A stretch of 51,583 nt of DNA from Actinomadura sp. KC345 (GTDB lineage: Bacteria > Actinomycetota > Actinomycetes > Streptosporangiales > Streptosporangiaceae), in contig NZ_SMKH01000013.1 of the NCBI RefSeq assembly GCF_004348515.1, forward strand, positions 1 through 51,583. Reading direction: 5' to 3'. Below the pieces are notes generated by a model. It was not told the DNA's origin, did no database searches, and saw nothing but the letters and a program-made list of their open reading frames with translations. The position numbers and the translations under genes are program-made. Positions within the stretch are counted from its first letter, which is position 1, and each line of letters starts with the position of its first letter. Below are positions 1 through 6,678 of the stretch, piece after piece.

Positions 1-395
1 GCGGCGAGGAGCGCGGCGGTGACGGCGACGCCCGCCAGGTGGACGGTCAGCAGCCGCGACGGCCAGCCCTCGCCGAGCCCGGCCGTCCAGATCAGCAGCC
101 AGCACCCGGCCAGGATCGGGATATTGAGGGCGGCGGCGCGGGCGGTGTGCCGGGTCTGCGCGATGGTCAGTTCCCGCTGGCAGTGGGGGAGGAGTTCCTC
201 GCCGGTCCCGAACTCGCGCACGGCCTGGTGGGCGGCCCGGTCGAAGGGCATCCCGCCGGTCGTGTGCGCCTCGACGGTGTCGTGGAGGCCATCGCGGATC
301 TCCTCGACCAGCCGCGCCTTGACCCGGGACGGGCCGTGCAGGTTCGCCGCCAGGGACTCGACGTAGTCCTCGACCACGTCTCCGGTGGCGGTCAT
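1..395 (-). CDS. Membrane protein with permease-prefix-like N-terminus (partial)
   Basis: The 3' part of this gene lies outside the window. The first ~131 residues are visible. They begin MTATGDVVEDYVESLAANL, continue with an amphipathic helical region rich in Arg and Glu (about residues 20-75), and then enter hydrophobic segments from about residue 90 (NIPILAGCWLLIWTAGLG, then a second one). This soluble three-helix start followed by membrane spans resembles the permease-prefix/DUF1700-like proteins that actinomycetes commonly encode directly after a PadR regulator. The ATG overlaps the padR stop by 4 bp (ATGA), so the two are translationally coupled and the product is probably controlled by, or works with, that regulator. 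What it transports or senses cannot be told from the visible part. Confidence 0.7.
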   Translation of the reverse strand, partial: MTATGDVVEDYVESLAANLHGPSRVKARLVEEIRDGLHDTVEAHTTGGMPFDRAAHQAVREFGTGEELLPHCQRELTIAQTRHTARAAALNIPILAGCWLLIWTAGLGEGWPSRLLTVHLAGVAVTAALLA

Positions 396-733
396 GAGGC
401 CGGGTGCGGGGGAGCGGCGGGGTTCAGGACGGAGCCGATCGCGGCCGTGAACTCCTCCCACGCCGAGCGCTCGCTGGCCAGGCGGCGGCGTCCGGCGTCG
501 GTCAGCTCGTAGGAGCGGCGGCGCCGCTCGCCGACCGAGTCCCACGTGCTGCGCAGCAACCCGAGCCGCTCCAGCTTCGTCAGCGCCGGATAGATCGTGC
601 CCGTGCGCAGTTCCAGTGTCCCCCCGCTGCGTTCCTGGACCGCCGCGATGATCGCGTAGCCGTGCAGCGGGCCGCCTTCGAGCACGGCGAGCAGCAGCCC
701 GTCCAGATGCCCGCGTACCGCGTCAGCCCTCAT
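392..733 (-). CDS. PadR family transcriptional regulator
   Basis: A 113-residue winged-helix repressor-type protein. The N-terminal part (DGLLLAVLEGGPLHGYAI, residues ~8-25) is the classic PadR signature, followed by GTIYPALTKLERLGLL as recognition helix and wing. A YELTDAGRRRL segment then leads into a short C-terminal dimerisation helix. The start was taken at the ATG at 733 because the family signature begins right after it; further upstream the frame is not family-like and crosses the palindromes at 736-772. It overlaps the following membrane-protein gene by 4 bp. Autoregulation through the palindromes just upstream is likely. PadR proteins often answer to small molecules or drugs; the ligand here is unknown. 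Confidence 0.9.
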   Translation of the reverse strand: MRADAVRGHLDGLLLAVLEGGPLHGYAIIAAVQERSGGTLELRTGTIYPALTKLERLGLLRSTWDSVGERRRRSYELTDAGRRRLASERSAWEEFTAAIGSVLNPAAPPHPAS

Positions 734-735
734 AG

Positions 736-748
736 GTAGGCAGCCTAC
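736..748. promoter_or_regulatory. Perfect palindrome, candidate PadR operator 1
   Basis: GTAGGC-A-GCCTAC is a perfect inverted repeat with 6-bp arms, three bases upstream of the padR start codon in the padR / membrane-protein intergenic region. Its position fits an autoregulatory operator. That PadR binds here is inferred from location and symmetry. Confidence 0.5.
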
Positions 749-759
749 ACAATGGTCGC

Positions 760-772
760 GTAGGCATGGTAC
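760..772. promoter_or_regulatory. Related imperfect palindrome, candidate PadR operator 2
   Basis: GTAGGC-A-TGGTAC repeats the GTAGGCA half of operator 1 exactly 24 bp away and keeps GTA...TAC symmetry, with a weaker right arm. It lies between the two divergent genes, 33 bp before the start of the gene at 806. Two spaced sites suggest cooperative binding by a dimer pair. Confidence 0.4.
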
Positions 773-805
773 GTATTGGTAGCCAACACATTTGGAGGGT
801 ACGCA

Positions 806-1246
806 ATGGCGAAGTTTCTCCTGTCCGTGCACGTGCTGGCGGCGATCCTGGCGATCGGGCCGATCACCGTGGCCGCGTCGCTGTTCCCCCGCTACGTGAA
901 GGAGCCGGCGGCCGAGGGGGCGGACGCCGGGACGGCCGCGTTCCTGCACCGGATCTGCCGCGGCTACGCCCTCGTCGGCCTCGCCGTCCCGGCCTTCGGG
1001 TTCGCGACCGCCGCGCAGCTCGGCGTGCTCACCGACGCCTGGCTGATCGCCTCGATCGTCCTGACCGCGGTCGCGGCGGGCATCCTCGCGGTGGCGATCC
1101 TGCCCGCCCAGCAGCGGCTCCTGAAGGCGCCCGGGGCGGGCGGCGCGGTGAGCCGGCTGACCGGCCTCACCGGCGTGTTCAACCTGCTGTGGGTGATCGT
1201 GGTCGTCCTCATGATCGTCCGGCCGGGCTCGACCACGAGCGCGTGA
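806..1246 (+). CDS. Small integral membrane protein, DUF2269-like
   Basis: A 146-residue protein with four predicted hydrophobic spans: roughly residues 5-25 (LLSVHVLAAILAIGPITVAAS), 53-72, 80-100 and 118-138. The N-terminal His in span 1 and the overall pattern resemble the DUF2269 group of predicted membrane proteins; this is family resemblance, not a known function. The start at 806 is favoured over an in-frame ATG at 776 because GGAGGG (794-799) is correctly spaced for it, and because 776 lies just after the palindromes. It diverges from padR and is likely a direct target of that regulator. Confidence 0.75.
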   Translation: MAKFLLSVHVLAAILAIGPITVAASLFPRYVKEPAAEGADAGTAAFLHRICRGYALVGLAVPAFGFATAAQLGVLTDAWLIASIVLTAVAAGILAVAILPAQQRLLKAPGAGGAVSRLTGLTGVFNLLWVIVVVLMIVRPGSTTSA

Positions 1247-1253
1247 CCGCGCG

Positions 1254-1724
1254 TCAGTCCTCGTAGGTGTGGACGAAACGGGACAGGAGGCGGGCGAACT
1301 CGGTGCGCTCCTCGTCCGTCCAGCCGCCCATGGCCTTGGCGAAGTGCTCGTGGCGGGTGCGGCGGGTGGCCTCCATGACGGCCTGCCCGGCGTCGGTCAG
1401 CTCCAGGTGGATGCGCCGCCCGTCCGCCTGGGACGCGACGCGGCGCACGTAGCCGGACTTGACGGCCTCGGCCACGATGCGGCTGCCGCGCGACGCGTCG
1501 ACGCCGAGGCGGGCGGCGACCAGCCCGACGCTCATCTCCTGGCCGTCGTGGTCGGGGCCCTCGTCGACGACGTCCACCACATGCAGGACCTGGACGTCCA
1601 CGGGGAGGTTGTGCTCCCGGATCGCCGCCTTGCCCAGGCGCCGGCGCGACATCCCGCGCCGCAGCCTGACCATGCTCCGCTCAACGGCGTCCACCGCTCC
1701 GTCGTGCACCGCCTCTTCGCGCAT
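1254..1724 (-). CDS. MarR family transcriptional regulator
   Basis: A 156-residue winged-helix protein. The DNA-binding region spans about residues 62-115: MSVGLVAARLGVDASRGSRIVAEAVKSGYV is the helix-turn-helix, and RRVASQADGRRIHLELTDAG is the MarR wing with its conserved Asp-Gly-Arg. The flanking helices (residues 10-55 and 120-156) form the dimerisation part. The assigned ATG lacks an obvious ribosome site; later in-frame starts (Met18, Met25) are possible. The gene converges on the membrane protein at 806-1246, only 7 bp away. Direct repeats at 1752-1792 upstream are candidate operators. The ligand is not deducible. Confidence 0.85.
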   Translation of the reverse strand: MREEAVHDGAVDAVERSMVRLRRGMSRRRLGKAAIREHNLPVDVQVLHVVDVVDEGPDHDGQEMSVGLVAARLGVDASRGSRIVAEAVKSGYVRRVASQADGRRIHLELTDAGQAVMEATRRTRHEHFAKAMGGWTDEERTEFARLLSRFVHTYED

Positions 1725-1751
1725 GGAGAACCACTCTAGCCAGCTTCGTCC

Positions 1752-1792
1752 CTCATGTATGTGTGATCAGCATTCCCATGTCTCATGCATGT
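1752..1792. promoter_or_regulatory. Pair of 11-bp direct repeats upstream of marR
   Basis: CTCATGTATGT (1752-1762) and CTCATGCATGT (1782-1792) match at 10 of 11 positions and are exactly 30 bp apart, about three helical turns. The second contains the palindrome CATGCATG. They sit in the 95-bp gap between marR and the response regulator, on the promoter side of marR. They are an AT-richer island in very GC-rich DNA and are likely binding sites for the MarR protein. Confidence 0.45.
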
Positions 1793-1819
1793 AATGCCGG
1801 GTATCGCGCGGGCCGGGAG

Positions 1820-2485
1820 TTAGTCGTCGAGGGCGGCGTCGTGGACGAGGAGGGCTATCTGCACGCGGTTGTTCAACTCCAGCTTCGTCAGCAGCCGCGA
1901 CACGTACGCCTTCACGGTGGCGACGCTGAGCGACAGCTCCCGGCCGATCTCGCTGTTGGTGCGGCCCCGGCCGACCAGGGCGGCCACGGCGCGCTCGCCC
2001 TCGCTCAGCCGGTCCAGCAGCTCCCGCGCGCGGGCCTGGCGCGGGTCGGCGCCGGATTCGGCGACGTACGACATCATCTTGCGCAGCACCGCCGGCGACA
2101 TCATCGGCTCGCCCGCCGCGACCTCCCGGATCGCCCGGACGATCTCCGGCGGCGGGGTGTGCTTCAGCAGGAAGCCGCTCGCGCCCGCCCGCATCGCGCG
2201 CACGATGTGGTCGTCGGTGTCGAACGTCGTCAGGATGATGATCTCGGGTGGATCGCGGCGGGAGCGCAGCAGCTCGGTCGCCGCGAGCCCGTCCATGCGG
2301 GGCATGCGGATGTCCATCAGGACGACGTCGGGCCGGTGCTGGTTCACGGCGGGCACCACCTCGGCGCCGTCGGCGACGTCCGCCACGACCTCCAGGTCCT
2401 CGGCGTTCGACAGCATCATCGACAGGCCGGCGCGGACGAGGGCGTCGTCGTCCACGATCAGCACACGGGTGGGCGCGGAGTCCAT
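1820..2485 (-). CDS. NarL/LuxR-type response regulator
   Basis: A 221-residue two-domain regulator. The receiver domain (residues ~7-122) has the acidic pair Asp12-Asp13, phospho-acceptor Asp58 in VVLMDIRMP, switch Thr86-Thr87 and Lys108 in GFLLK. The C-terminal LuxR HTH (residues ~158-216) contains LSEGERAVAALVGRGRTNSEIG and ATVKAYVSRLLTKL. The recognition segment reads TNSEIGRELSLSVATVK. It is last in a minus-strand group of histidine kinase (4118-2979), flavin-type protein (2941-2513) and this regulator, with a 27-bp gap before it. Its cognate kinase is almost certainly the one in the same group. Target genes are unknown. Confidence 0.92.
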   Translation of the reverse strand: MDSAPTRVLIVDDDALVRAGLSMMLSNAEDLEVVADVADGAEVVPAVNQHRPDVVLMDIRMPRMDGLAATELLRSRRDPPEIIILTTFDTDDHIVRAMRAGASGFLLKHTPPPEIVRAIREVAAGEPMMSPAVLRKMMSYVAESGADPRQARARELLDRLSEGERAVAALVGRGRTNSEIGRELSLSVATVKAYVSRLLTKLELNNRVQIALLVHDAALDD

Positions 2486-2512
2486 TGCGTCACCCTAGGG
2501 CCTGCCCGGGAA

Positions 2513-2941
2513 CTACGGGCGGTGCAGGCGCCGCCCGGTGACCTCGCGCGCCGACAGCCGGAACCACGCCTCGCGGTCGCCGCCCGGCCACGGGTCGACC
2601 CGCGCGACGGACGCCTGCTCCTCGTCGGTCAGCGGGTGGGCGCCGCCGCGCAGCAGGACGCTCCACCCCTCGTGGCTCGACTCGTCGAACCGGTCGACCT
2701 CGAACGCCGCCCGGACCTCGCCGCCCGCCACGGACGTCAGCAGGCTGCGGTTCAGCCGGCCGGTGACCGACGTCCGGAAGATCACCGCGTCGCCGTCGAC
2801 GGCGTAGTTCACCGGGACGACCGTGGGCCCCTCGCCGTCGTCGAAGGCCACGCGGCCGATGCCGCCCCGGCCGAGCAGCTCCATGCAGTCGGTGCGGCCG
2901 AGCTCTTCCAGGACGGGCTGTGCCGAGGAGTTCGATGCCAT
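2513..2941 (-). CDS. Pyridoxamine 5'-phosphate oxidase (PNPOx-fold) family protein
   Basis: A 142-residue single-domain protein. Family-typical stretches are LLGRGGIGRVAFDDGEGPTVVPVNYAVDGDAVIFRT at about residues 22-57 (split-barrel strands and FMN-phosphate region) and VRAAFEVDRFDESSHEGWSVLLRG at about 78-101. Members bind FMN, heme or F420; which one is not decidable here. The ATG at 2941 was chosen; GTG codons at 2950 and 2959 are alternatives, and the purine-rich GGGAAGG just upstream could serve the ATG. It is wedged between the kinase (37-bp gap) and response regulator (27-bp gap), unusual enough to suggest a redox or ligand sensing role in that pathway. That role is inference. Confidence 0.8.
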   Translation of the reverse strand: MASNSSAQPVLEELGRTDCMELLGRGGIGRVAFDDGEGPTVVPVNYAVDGDAVIFRTSVTGRLNRSLLTSVAGGEVRAAFEVDRFDESSHEGWSVLLRGGAHPLTDEEQASVARVDPWPGGDREAWFRLSAREVTGRRLHRP

Positions 2942-2978
2942 GCCTCCCACCCTTCCCACCGTCCCGGACCGCCATGCG

Positions 2979-4118
2979 CTAGAGGGGCAGGCGGGCGTGC
3001 AGGCGGAAGCGGCCGTCGCCGGTCCCGCCGTGCTCCAGCGTGCCGCCGAGCAGGGCCACCCGCTCGGCGAGGCCGACGAGCCCCGCGCCCGAGCCGGGGA
3101 TCTTGAGCGCGGAGGGGCCGGGCGGCAGCGCGTTGACGATCTCGATGTCCAGATCCGTCCCGGCGGCGAGGCGCACCCGGACCCGGGCGCCGGGCGCGTG
3201 CTTGCGGGCGTTGGTCAGCCCCTCCTGGACGATGCGGTAGGCGTGCCGGCCGACGCGGGACGGGACGCGGTCCGGGTCGGGCACGTGCTCGTCCAGCGTG
3301 ACGTCGCCCCCGGCGCGCCGCGACTCCTCGACGAGCTCGGGCACGTCGGCGAGCGTCGGCTGCGGGCGTTCAGGTTCCGTGCCGGGGGAGTCGTCGCGCA
3401 GGACGCCGATCACCTCGCGCAGGTCCTCCATCGCCTCGAAGGCGCTCTGCCGGATGACCCCGGCGGCCTCGCGCTGGTCGGCGGGCGCGTCCGGGCGGAA
3501 CTCCAGCGCCCCCGCGTGCACGGCCAGCAGCGAGATCCGGTGCGCGAGGACGTCGTGCATCTCGCGGGCGATCCGCTCGCGCTCCAGGAGCCGCCCCTCC
3601 TCGACGCGCAGCCGCTGCTCGGTCTCGGCGGCGCGGGCCCGCTCCTCCAGCGACTCGATGAGCATCCGCCGGGACCGGACGAGCATCCCCGCCGTGACCA
3701 GCGTCGCGTGCAGCAGCGTGAACACGACGGCGCCCTCCACGAAGTCCGTCCCGGACGACACCAGCCAGAACATCGTGATGATCAGCGCCAGGTTCAGGCC
3801 GGCGATCGGCAGGGCCGTCCGCCAGGGCCGCAGCATCGCCAGGGCGTACATGGCGATCGCGGCGGTGCCGAACATCGTCGTCGCGACCCACTGCGTCACG
3901 AGCAGGGCGACCGCGACGGCGACCGGACGCCGGCGCCGGAACAGCAGCAGGACCACCAGGGACACCGCGCCCGCCGCCAGTTCGAACCGCACCGAGATCG
4001 TCTCCCCGGGCACCGGATCCTCGATCGTCGCCTGGAGAAGCAGCAGGCCGAGCAGCGCCGCCGCCGCGGTGGCCCCCGCGTCGCCGAGCCAGTCGCGCAG
4101 TGGTCGCCTGAGATTCAC
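2979..4118 (-). CDS. NarL-family sensor histidine kinase
   Basis: A 379-residue membrane kinase with a GTG start. Hydrophobic spans at about residues 14-32, 47-60, 65-95 and 104-148 form an N-terminal sensor with no recognisable extracellular or PAS domain. After a coiled-coil-like linker (150-182) comes the HisKA_3 dimerisation domain with phospho-acceptor His188 in REMHDVLAHRIS. The HATPase domain follows, with the N-box in AYRIVQEGLTNARKHA and glycine-rich GSGAGLVGLAER near the C-terminus. All expected catalytic elements are present. It is first in a three-gene group with the PNPOx-fold protein and the response regulator at 1820-2485, its probable partner. The signal it detects is unknown. 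Confidence 0.92.
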   Translation of the reverse strand: MNLRRPLRDWLGDAGATAAAALLGLLLLQATIEDPVPGETISVRFELAAGAVSLVVLLLFRRRRPVAVAVALLVTQWVATTMFGTAAIAMYALAMLRPWRTALPIAGLNLALIITMFWLVSSGTDFVEGAVVFTLLHATLVTAGMLVRSRRMLIESLEERARAAETEQRLRVEEGRLLERERIAREMHDVLAHRISLLAVHAGALEFRPDAPADQREAAGVIRQSAFEAMEDLREVIGVLRDDSPGTEPERPQPTLADVPELVEESRRAGGDVTLDEHVPDPDRVPSRVGRHAYRIVQEGLTNARKHAPGARVRVRLAAGTDLDIEIVNALPPGPSALKIPGSGAGLVGLAERVALLGGTLEHGGTGDGRFRLHARLPL

Positions 4119-4135
4119 GACGCCAACGTTAGCCA

Positions 4136-4159
4136 GGCCGCTCCGCGGGGGGAGCGGCC
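4136..4159 (-). terminator. 9-bp-stem hairpin after the cupin gene
   Basis: GGCCGCTCC (4136-4144) pairs perfectly with GGAGCGGCC (4151-4159) around a 6-nt loop. It lies between the stop of the cupin gene (4200) and the GTG of the kinase (4118), so it probably terminates the upstream minus-strand transcript. There is no uridine run, as is common for actinomycete terminators. Confidence 0.55.
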
Positions 4160-4199
4160 GCAGGTCGGTGCGGCATCGACTTTGGTAGCCGCGGCGGTC

Positions 4200-4532
4200 T
4201 CAGCCGGTCTTGGCGACCGTGAGCAGGATCGCGGAGTCCTCCAGCGCCTCCAGGGCGTGCCGCGCCTCCGGGACGATCAGGAGGTCCCCGGCGATCCCGT
4301 CCCAGGAGTCCTCGCCGCTCAGCAGCCGCACCCGTCCGCGCAGGACCGAGATCGTCGCCTCGCCGGGGTTCTCGTGCTCCGACAGCGTCGTGCCGGAGGT
4401 CAGCGCGATGAGCGTCTGGCGCAGGACGTGCTCGTGGCCGCCGTAGACGGTGCCGGCGCTGCGTCCGGTGGAGGTCGCGGCGGCGCGCTTCAGGTGGTCC
4501 CGGACCAGCGCGTCCAACGAGAGCTTCTGCAT
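4200..4532 (-). CDS. Small cupin-domain protein
   Basis: A 110-residue single-cupin protein. The beta-barrel core runs from about residue 40 to 108: TLIALTSGTTLSEHENPGEATISVLRGRVRLL is cupin motif 1 with His53, Asn55 and Glu58, and GDLLIVPEARHALEALEDSAILLTV is motif 2 with a histidine (His92) near its end. The motif-1 Glu and a motif-2 His suggest a possible metal site, although one of the usual motif-1 histidines is replaced by Asn. Such small cupins in actinomycetes are usually of unknown function. It is transcribed after the L,D-transpeptidase gene with a 44-bp gap, but nothing ties their functions. Confidence 0.8.
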   Translation of the reverse strand: MQKLSLDALVRDHLKRAAATSTGRSAGTVYGGHEHVLRQTLIALTSGTTLSEHENPGEATISVLRGRVRLLSGEDSWDGIAGDLLIVPEARHALEALEDSAILLTVAKTG

Positions 4533-4576
4533 GCCGCCAAGTGTGCCAGTGCCTCACCGGACGCCGTCGGCGCGGG

Positions 4577-5788
4577 TCAGCCGAGCGGCGTGCCCGTGAC
4601 CGGCTTGCCGACCGCGCTGCCTTCCAGCCAGTCCTCCCACGACTTCGCCCACGGCGTCGGCCCGTTGCCGAACTCCAGCTTCCGGGAGGTTCCCTGCACC
4701 TTGACGATGTCGCCCCGGTCGGTGAAGTCGAAGAACCACTTGGCGTTCGCCGCGGACATGTTCACGCATCCGTGGCTGACGTTGTCGCTGCCCTGCGAGG
4801 TGGTCGACCACGGCGCCGAGTGCACGAACACGCCGCTGTAGGTGAGGCGGACGTTCCACTTGGTCGGTATCCGGTACTCGCCCGGGTTACCGGTCGTCGC
4901 CGAGTCCATGATGATGTCCTTCGCCTTCTCCTGGGCGATCATCGTGCCGCTGTAGCTCTCGTGGCCGGGCTTGCCGAGGCTGACGTCGATGGTCTTCACC
5001 GTCTCGCCGTTCTCGGTGACCGTCGCCCGGTGCTTCTGGGCGTCGACGGTGGTGATGTGCTTCTCGCCGACGGTGAAGCTCGCGCTGCGGTCCTCCACCC
5101 CGTACACGCCATCGGCGATCTTCACTCCCGCCAGGTGCGCGGTGACCTTCACCTTCTGGCCGGTCGGCCAGTAGTCGCGGGGACGGAACTGGACGTGCTC
5201 GTCGTCGATCCAGTACCAGGCGCCCTGGACCGGCTTGGACATCTGGACCTCAAGGGCCTTCTCCACCGCCACCTTGCCGGCCTTCGTGCTCACTGGCCGG
5301 GACAGCAGCAACTGGACCGGCATGCCGACGCCGACCGTCTCGCCGTCGAGCGGCGACATGCCGGTCTCCAGCTTCCCGTCCGGCTTGAGCGTCGTGAACG
5401 TGGAGGTCGCGGTGACCTCCTTGCCGCCGTCACCGGTGCCCTTGGCGGTGACCGTGTACGTCGTGGACGGCTTCAGAGTCCACGACGACTTCCACGACGT
5501 GCCGTCCCGGGCGAGCCGGCCCTCGGCCTTCTTGCGCTTCTTGCCGTAGGTGAGGGTCACGTTCGTCAGCTTGCCGTTGTCCGCCGTGACGGTGACGGGC
5601 TTCTCCGGGGCGGCCCGCTTCGTGCCGGTCGCGGGCGTGATGGAGAGCTTCACCTGTTCCGCGGCCTTGCCTCCGCCTCCGCCTCCGCCGTTTCCGCCGC
5701 CGTCGCCACCGGACGAGCAGCCGGCGGCCGCGATGACGACCGCCCCGATGATCGCCGCACACGCCCTCCCCGTCCGACCCTTGCGCAC
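4577..5788 (-). CDS. L,D-transpeptidase lipoprotein (Ig-like + YkuD)
   Basis: A 403-residue exported enzyme that forms 3-3 cross-links in peptidoglycan. The N-terminus has basic residues, a hydrophobic core and a lipobox IAAAGC with lipidated Cys24, then a Gly-rich tether (about 26-40). Two Ig-like domains span about 46-240 (Thr/Lys-rich beta repeats). The YkuD catalytic domain occupies about 245-375, with His323 in FVHSAPW and the catalytic SHGCVN motif, His339 and Cys341. A short C-terminal tail ends in a Trp-rich AKSWEDWLEG segment. The layout matches mycobacterial LdtMt2-type enzymes. GTG at 5788 is preferred to GTG at 5803 because AGGAG (5796-5800) stands 7 nt before it. Confidence 0.92.
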   Translation of the reverse strand: MRKGRTGRACAAIIGAVVIAAAGCSSGGDGGGNGGGGGGGKAAEQVKLSITPATGTKRAAPEKPVTVTADNGKLTNVTLTYGKKRKKAEGRLARDGTSWKSSWTLKPSTTYTVTAKGTGDGGKEVTATSTFTTLKPDGKLETGMSPLDGETVGVGMPVQLLLSRPVSTKAGKVAVEKALEVQMSKPVQGAWYWIDDEHVQFRPRDYWPTGQKVKVTAHLAGVKIADGVYGVEDRSASFTVGEKHITTVDAQKHRATVTENGETVKTIDVSLGKPGHESYSGTMIAQEKAKDIIMDSATTGNPGEYRIPTKWNVRLTYSGVFVHSAPWSTTSQGSDNVSHGCVNMSAANAKWFFDFTDRGDIVKVQGTSRKLEFGNGPTPWAKSWEDWLEGSAVGKPVTGTPLG

Positions 5789-5916
5789 CTGAGAACTCCT
5801 CACGCTCGACGCGGGCTATCCCCTCGTCAGGGTATGCGCGGTTTTACGGAAGGCATGCGGAACGGCGGGTACTAATCGGCTCCCTCTCCTCCGGGCACAG
5901 GTTCCCCCAAGGCGCG

Positions 5917-6678
5917 TCAAAGCCGCGAGGCTGCGGCCCGGTCCAGCAGGAACAGGGTCCGCTCCCGGCCCCGGGCGCCCGCGACCGGGGCCTTCGCGCG
6001 GTCCGCGTCCGCCAGTCCGAGCCGGACCGCCTCGGCCTTCGCCTCGCCCGCCGCCAGCATCCACACCTCCCGGGCGGCGCGCAGCACCGGGAACGTCAGC
6101 GTGATCCGCGTCGGCGGCGGTTTCGGGGCGTCCCGCACGGCCACCGCGGGACGGTCGTCGCCCAGCGCCGGCAGCCCCGGGAACAGCGACGCCACGTGCG
6201 CGTCCGGCCCGACGCCCAGCATCACCACATCAAGCGAGGGGAAGCCGAGCGGCGCCGCGGGGGAGTCCTCGGGATGCGCGGCGGCCGCCAGCTCGGCGGC
6301 GTAGCGCTCCGCGGCGACCTCCGGGTCGGCGCCGTCCGGCCCGTCCGCCGCCGGCATCGGATGCACCCGGGCGGGATCCACCGGGACGTGGTCGAGCAGC
6401 GCCTCCCGGGCGCCGGTCTCGTTGCGCTCCGGGTCCCCGGTGGGCAGGAAGCGCTCGTCGCCCCACCACACGTCCAGGCGCGCCCAGTCGATCGCGTCGC
6501 GCGCCCCGCAGGCGGCCAGCGCCGACAGCACCGCGGTGCCGACCCCGCCGCCGGTCAGCGCGACCGACGCCGAGCCCCGTGCCGCCTGGACGTCGGCGAT
6601 CCGCGTCACCAGCCGCGCGGCGGCCGCCTCGGCGAGGACGTCCTGGCCGGGGTGGACCAGGACGGCCGGGGCGCTCAC
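5917..6678 (-). CDS. pgl: 6-Phosphogluconolactonase
   Basis: A 253-residue cytosolic enzyme that hydrolyses 6-phosphogluconolactone to 6-phosphogluconate, the second oxidative step of the pentose phosphate pathway. Family features in order: ASVALTGGGVGTAVLSAL (residues ~36-53, sugar-phosphate loop), WARLDVWWGDERFLPTGDPERNE (about 64-86, the SolDevB Trp-Asp-Glu-Arg segment), LDVVMLGVGPDAHVASLFPG (about 147-166, with catalytic His in DAHVASLFP), and a C-terminal KAEAVRLGL stretch. The GTG start overlaps the opcA stop by 4 bp (GTGA), so it is coupled to opcA, which assists the enzyme before it in the pathway. It is the last gene of the tkt-to-pgl operon. Confidence 0.93.
   Translation of the reverse strand: MSAPAVLVHPGQDVLAEAAAARLVTRIADVQAARGSASVALTGGGVGTAVLSALAACGARDAIDWARLDVWWGDERFLPTGDPERNETGAREALLDHVPVDPARVHPMPAADGPDGADPEVAAERYAAELAAAAHPEDSPAAPLGFPSLDVVMLGVGPDAHVASLFPGLPALGDDRPAVAVRDAPKPPPTRITLTFPVLRAAREVWMLAAGEAKAEAVRLGLADADRAKAPVAGARGRERTLFLLDRAAASRL

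Noticed and set aside
1763-3106. 447-codon plus-strand open frame opposite the response regulator and flavin-type gene
   Set aside because: Composition is a mirror of the genuine minus-strand genes (His/Arg/Gly/Val-rich, no domain), a usual artefact of high GC DNA. The opposite strand has clear family motifs.
2823-4841. 672-codon plus-strand open frame across kinase, cupin and transpeptidase
   Set aside because: It crosses three unrelated minus-strand genes and the gaps between them, with no recognisable domain.
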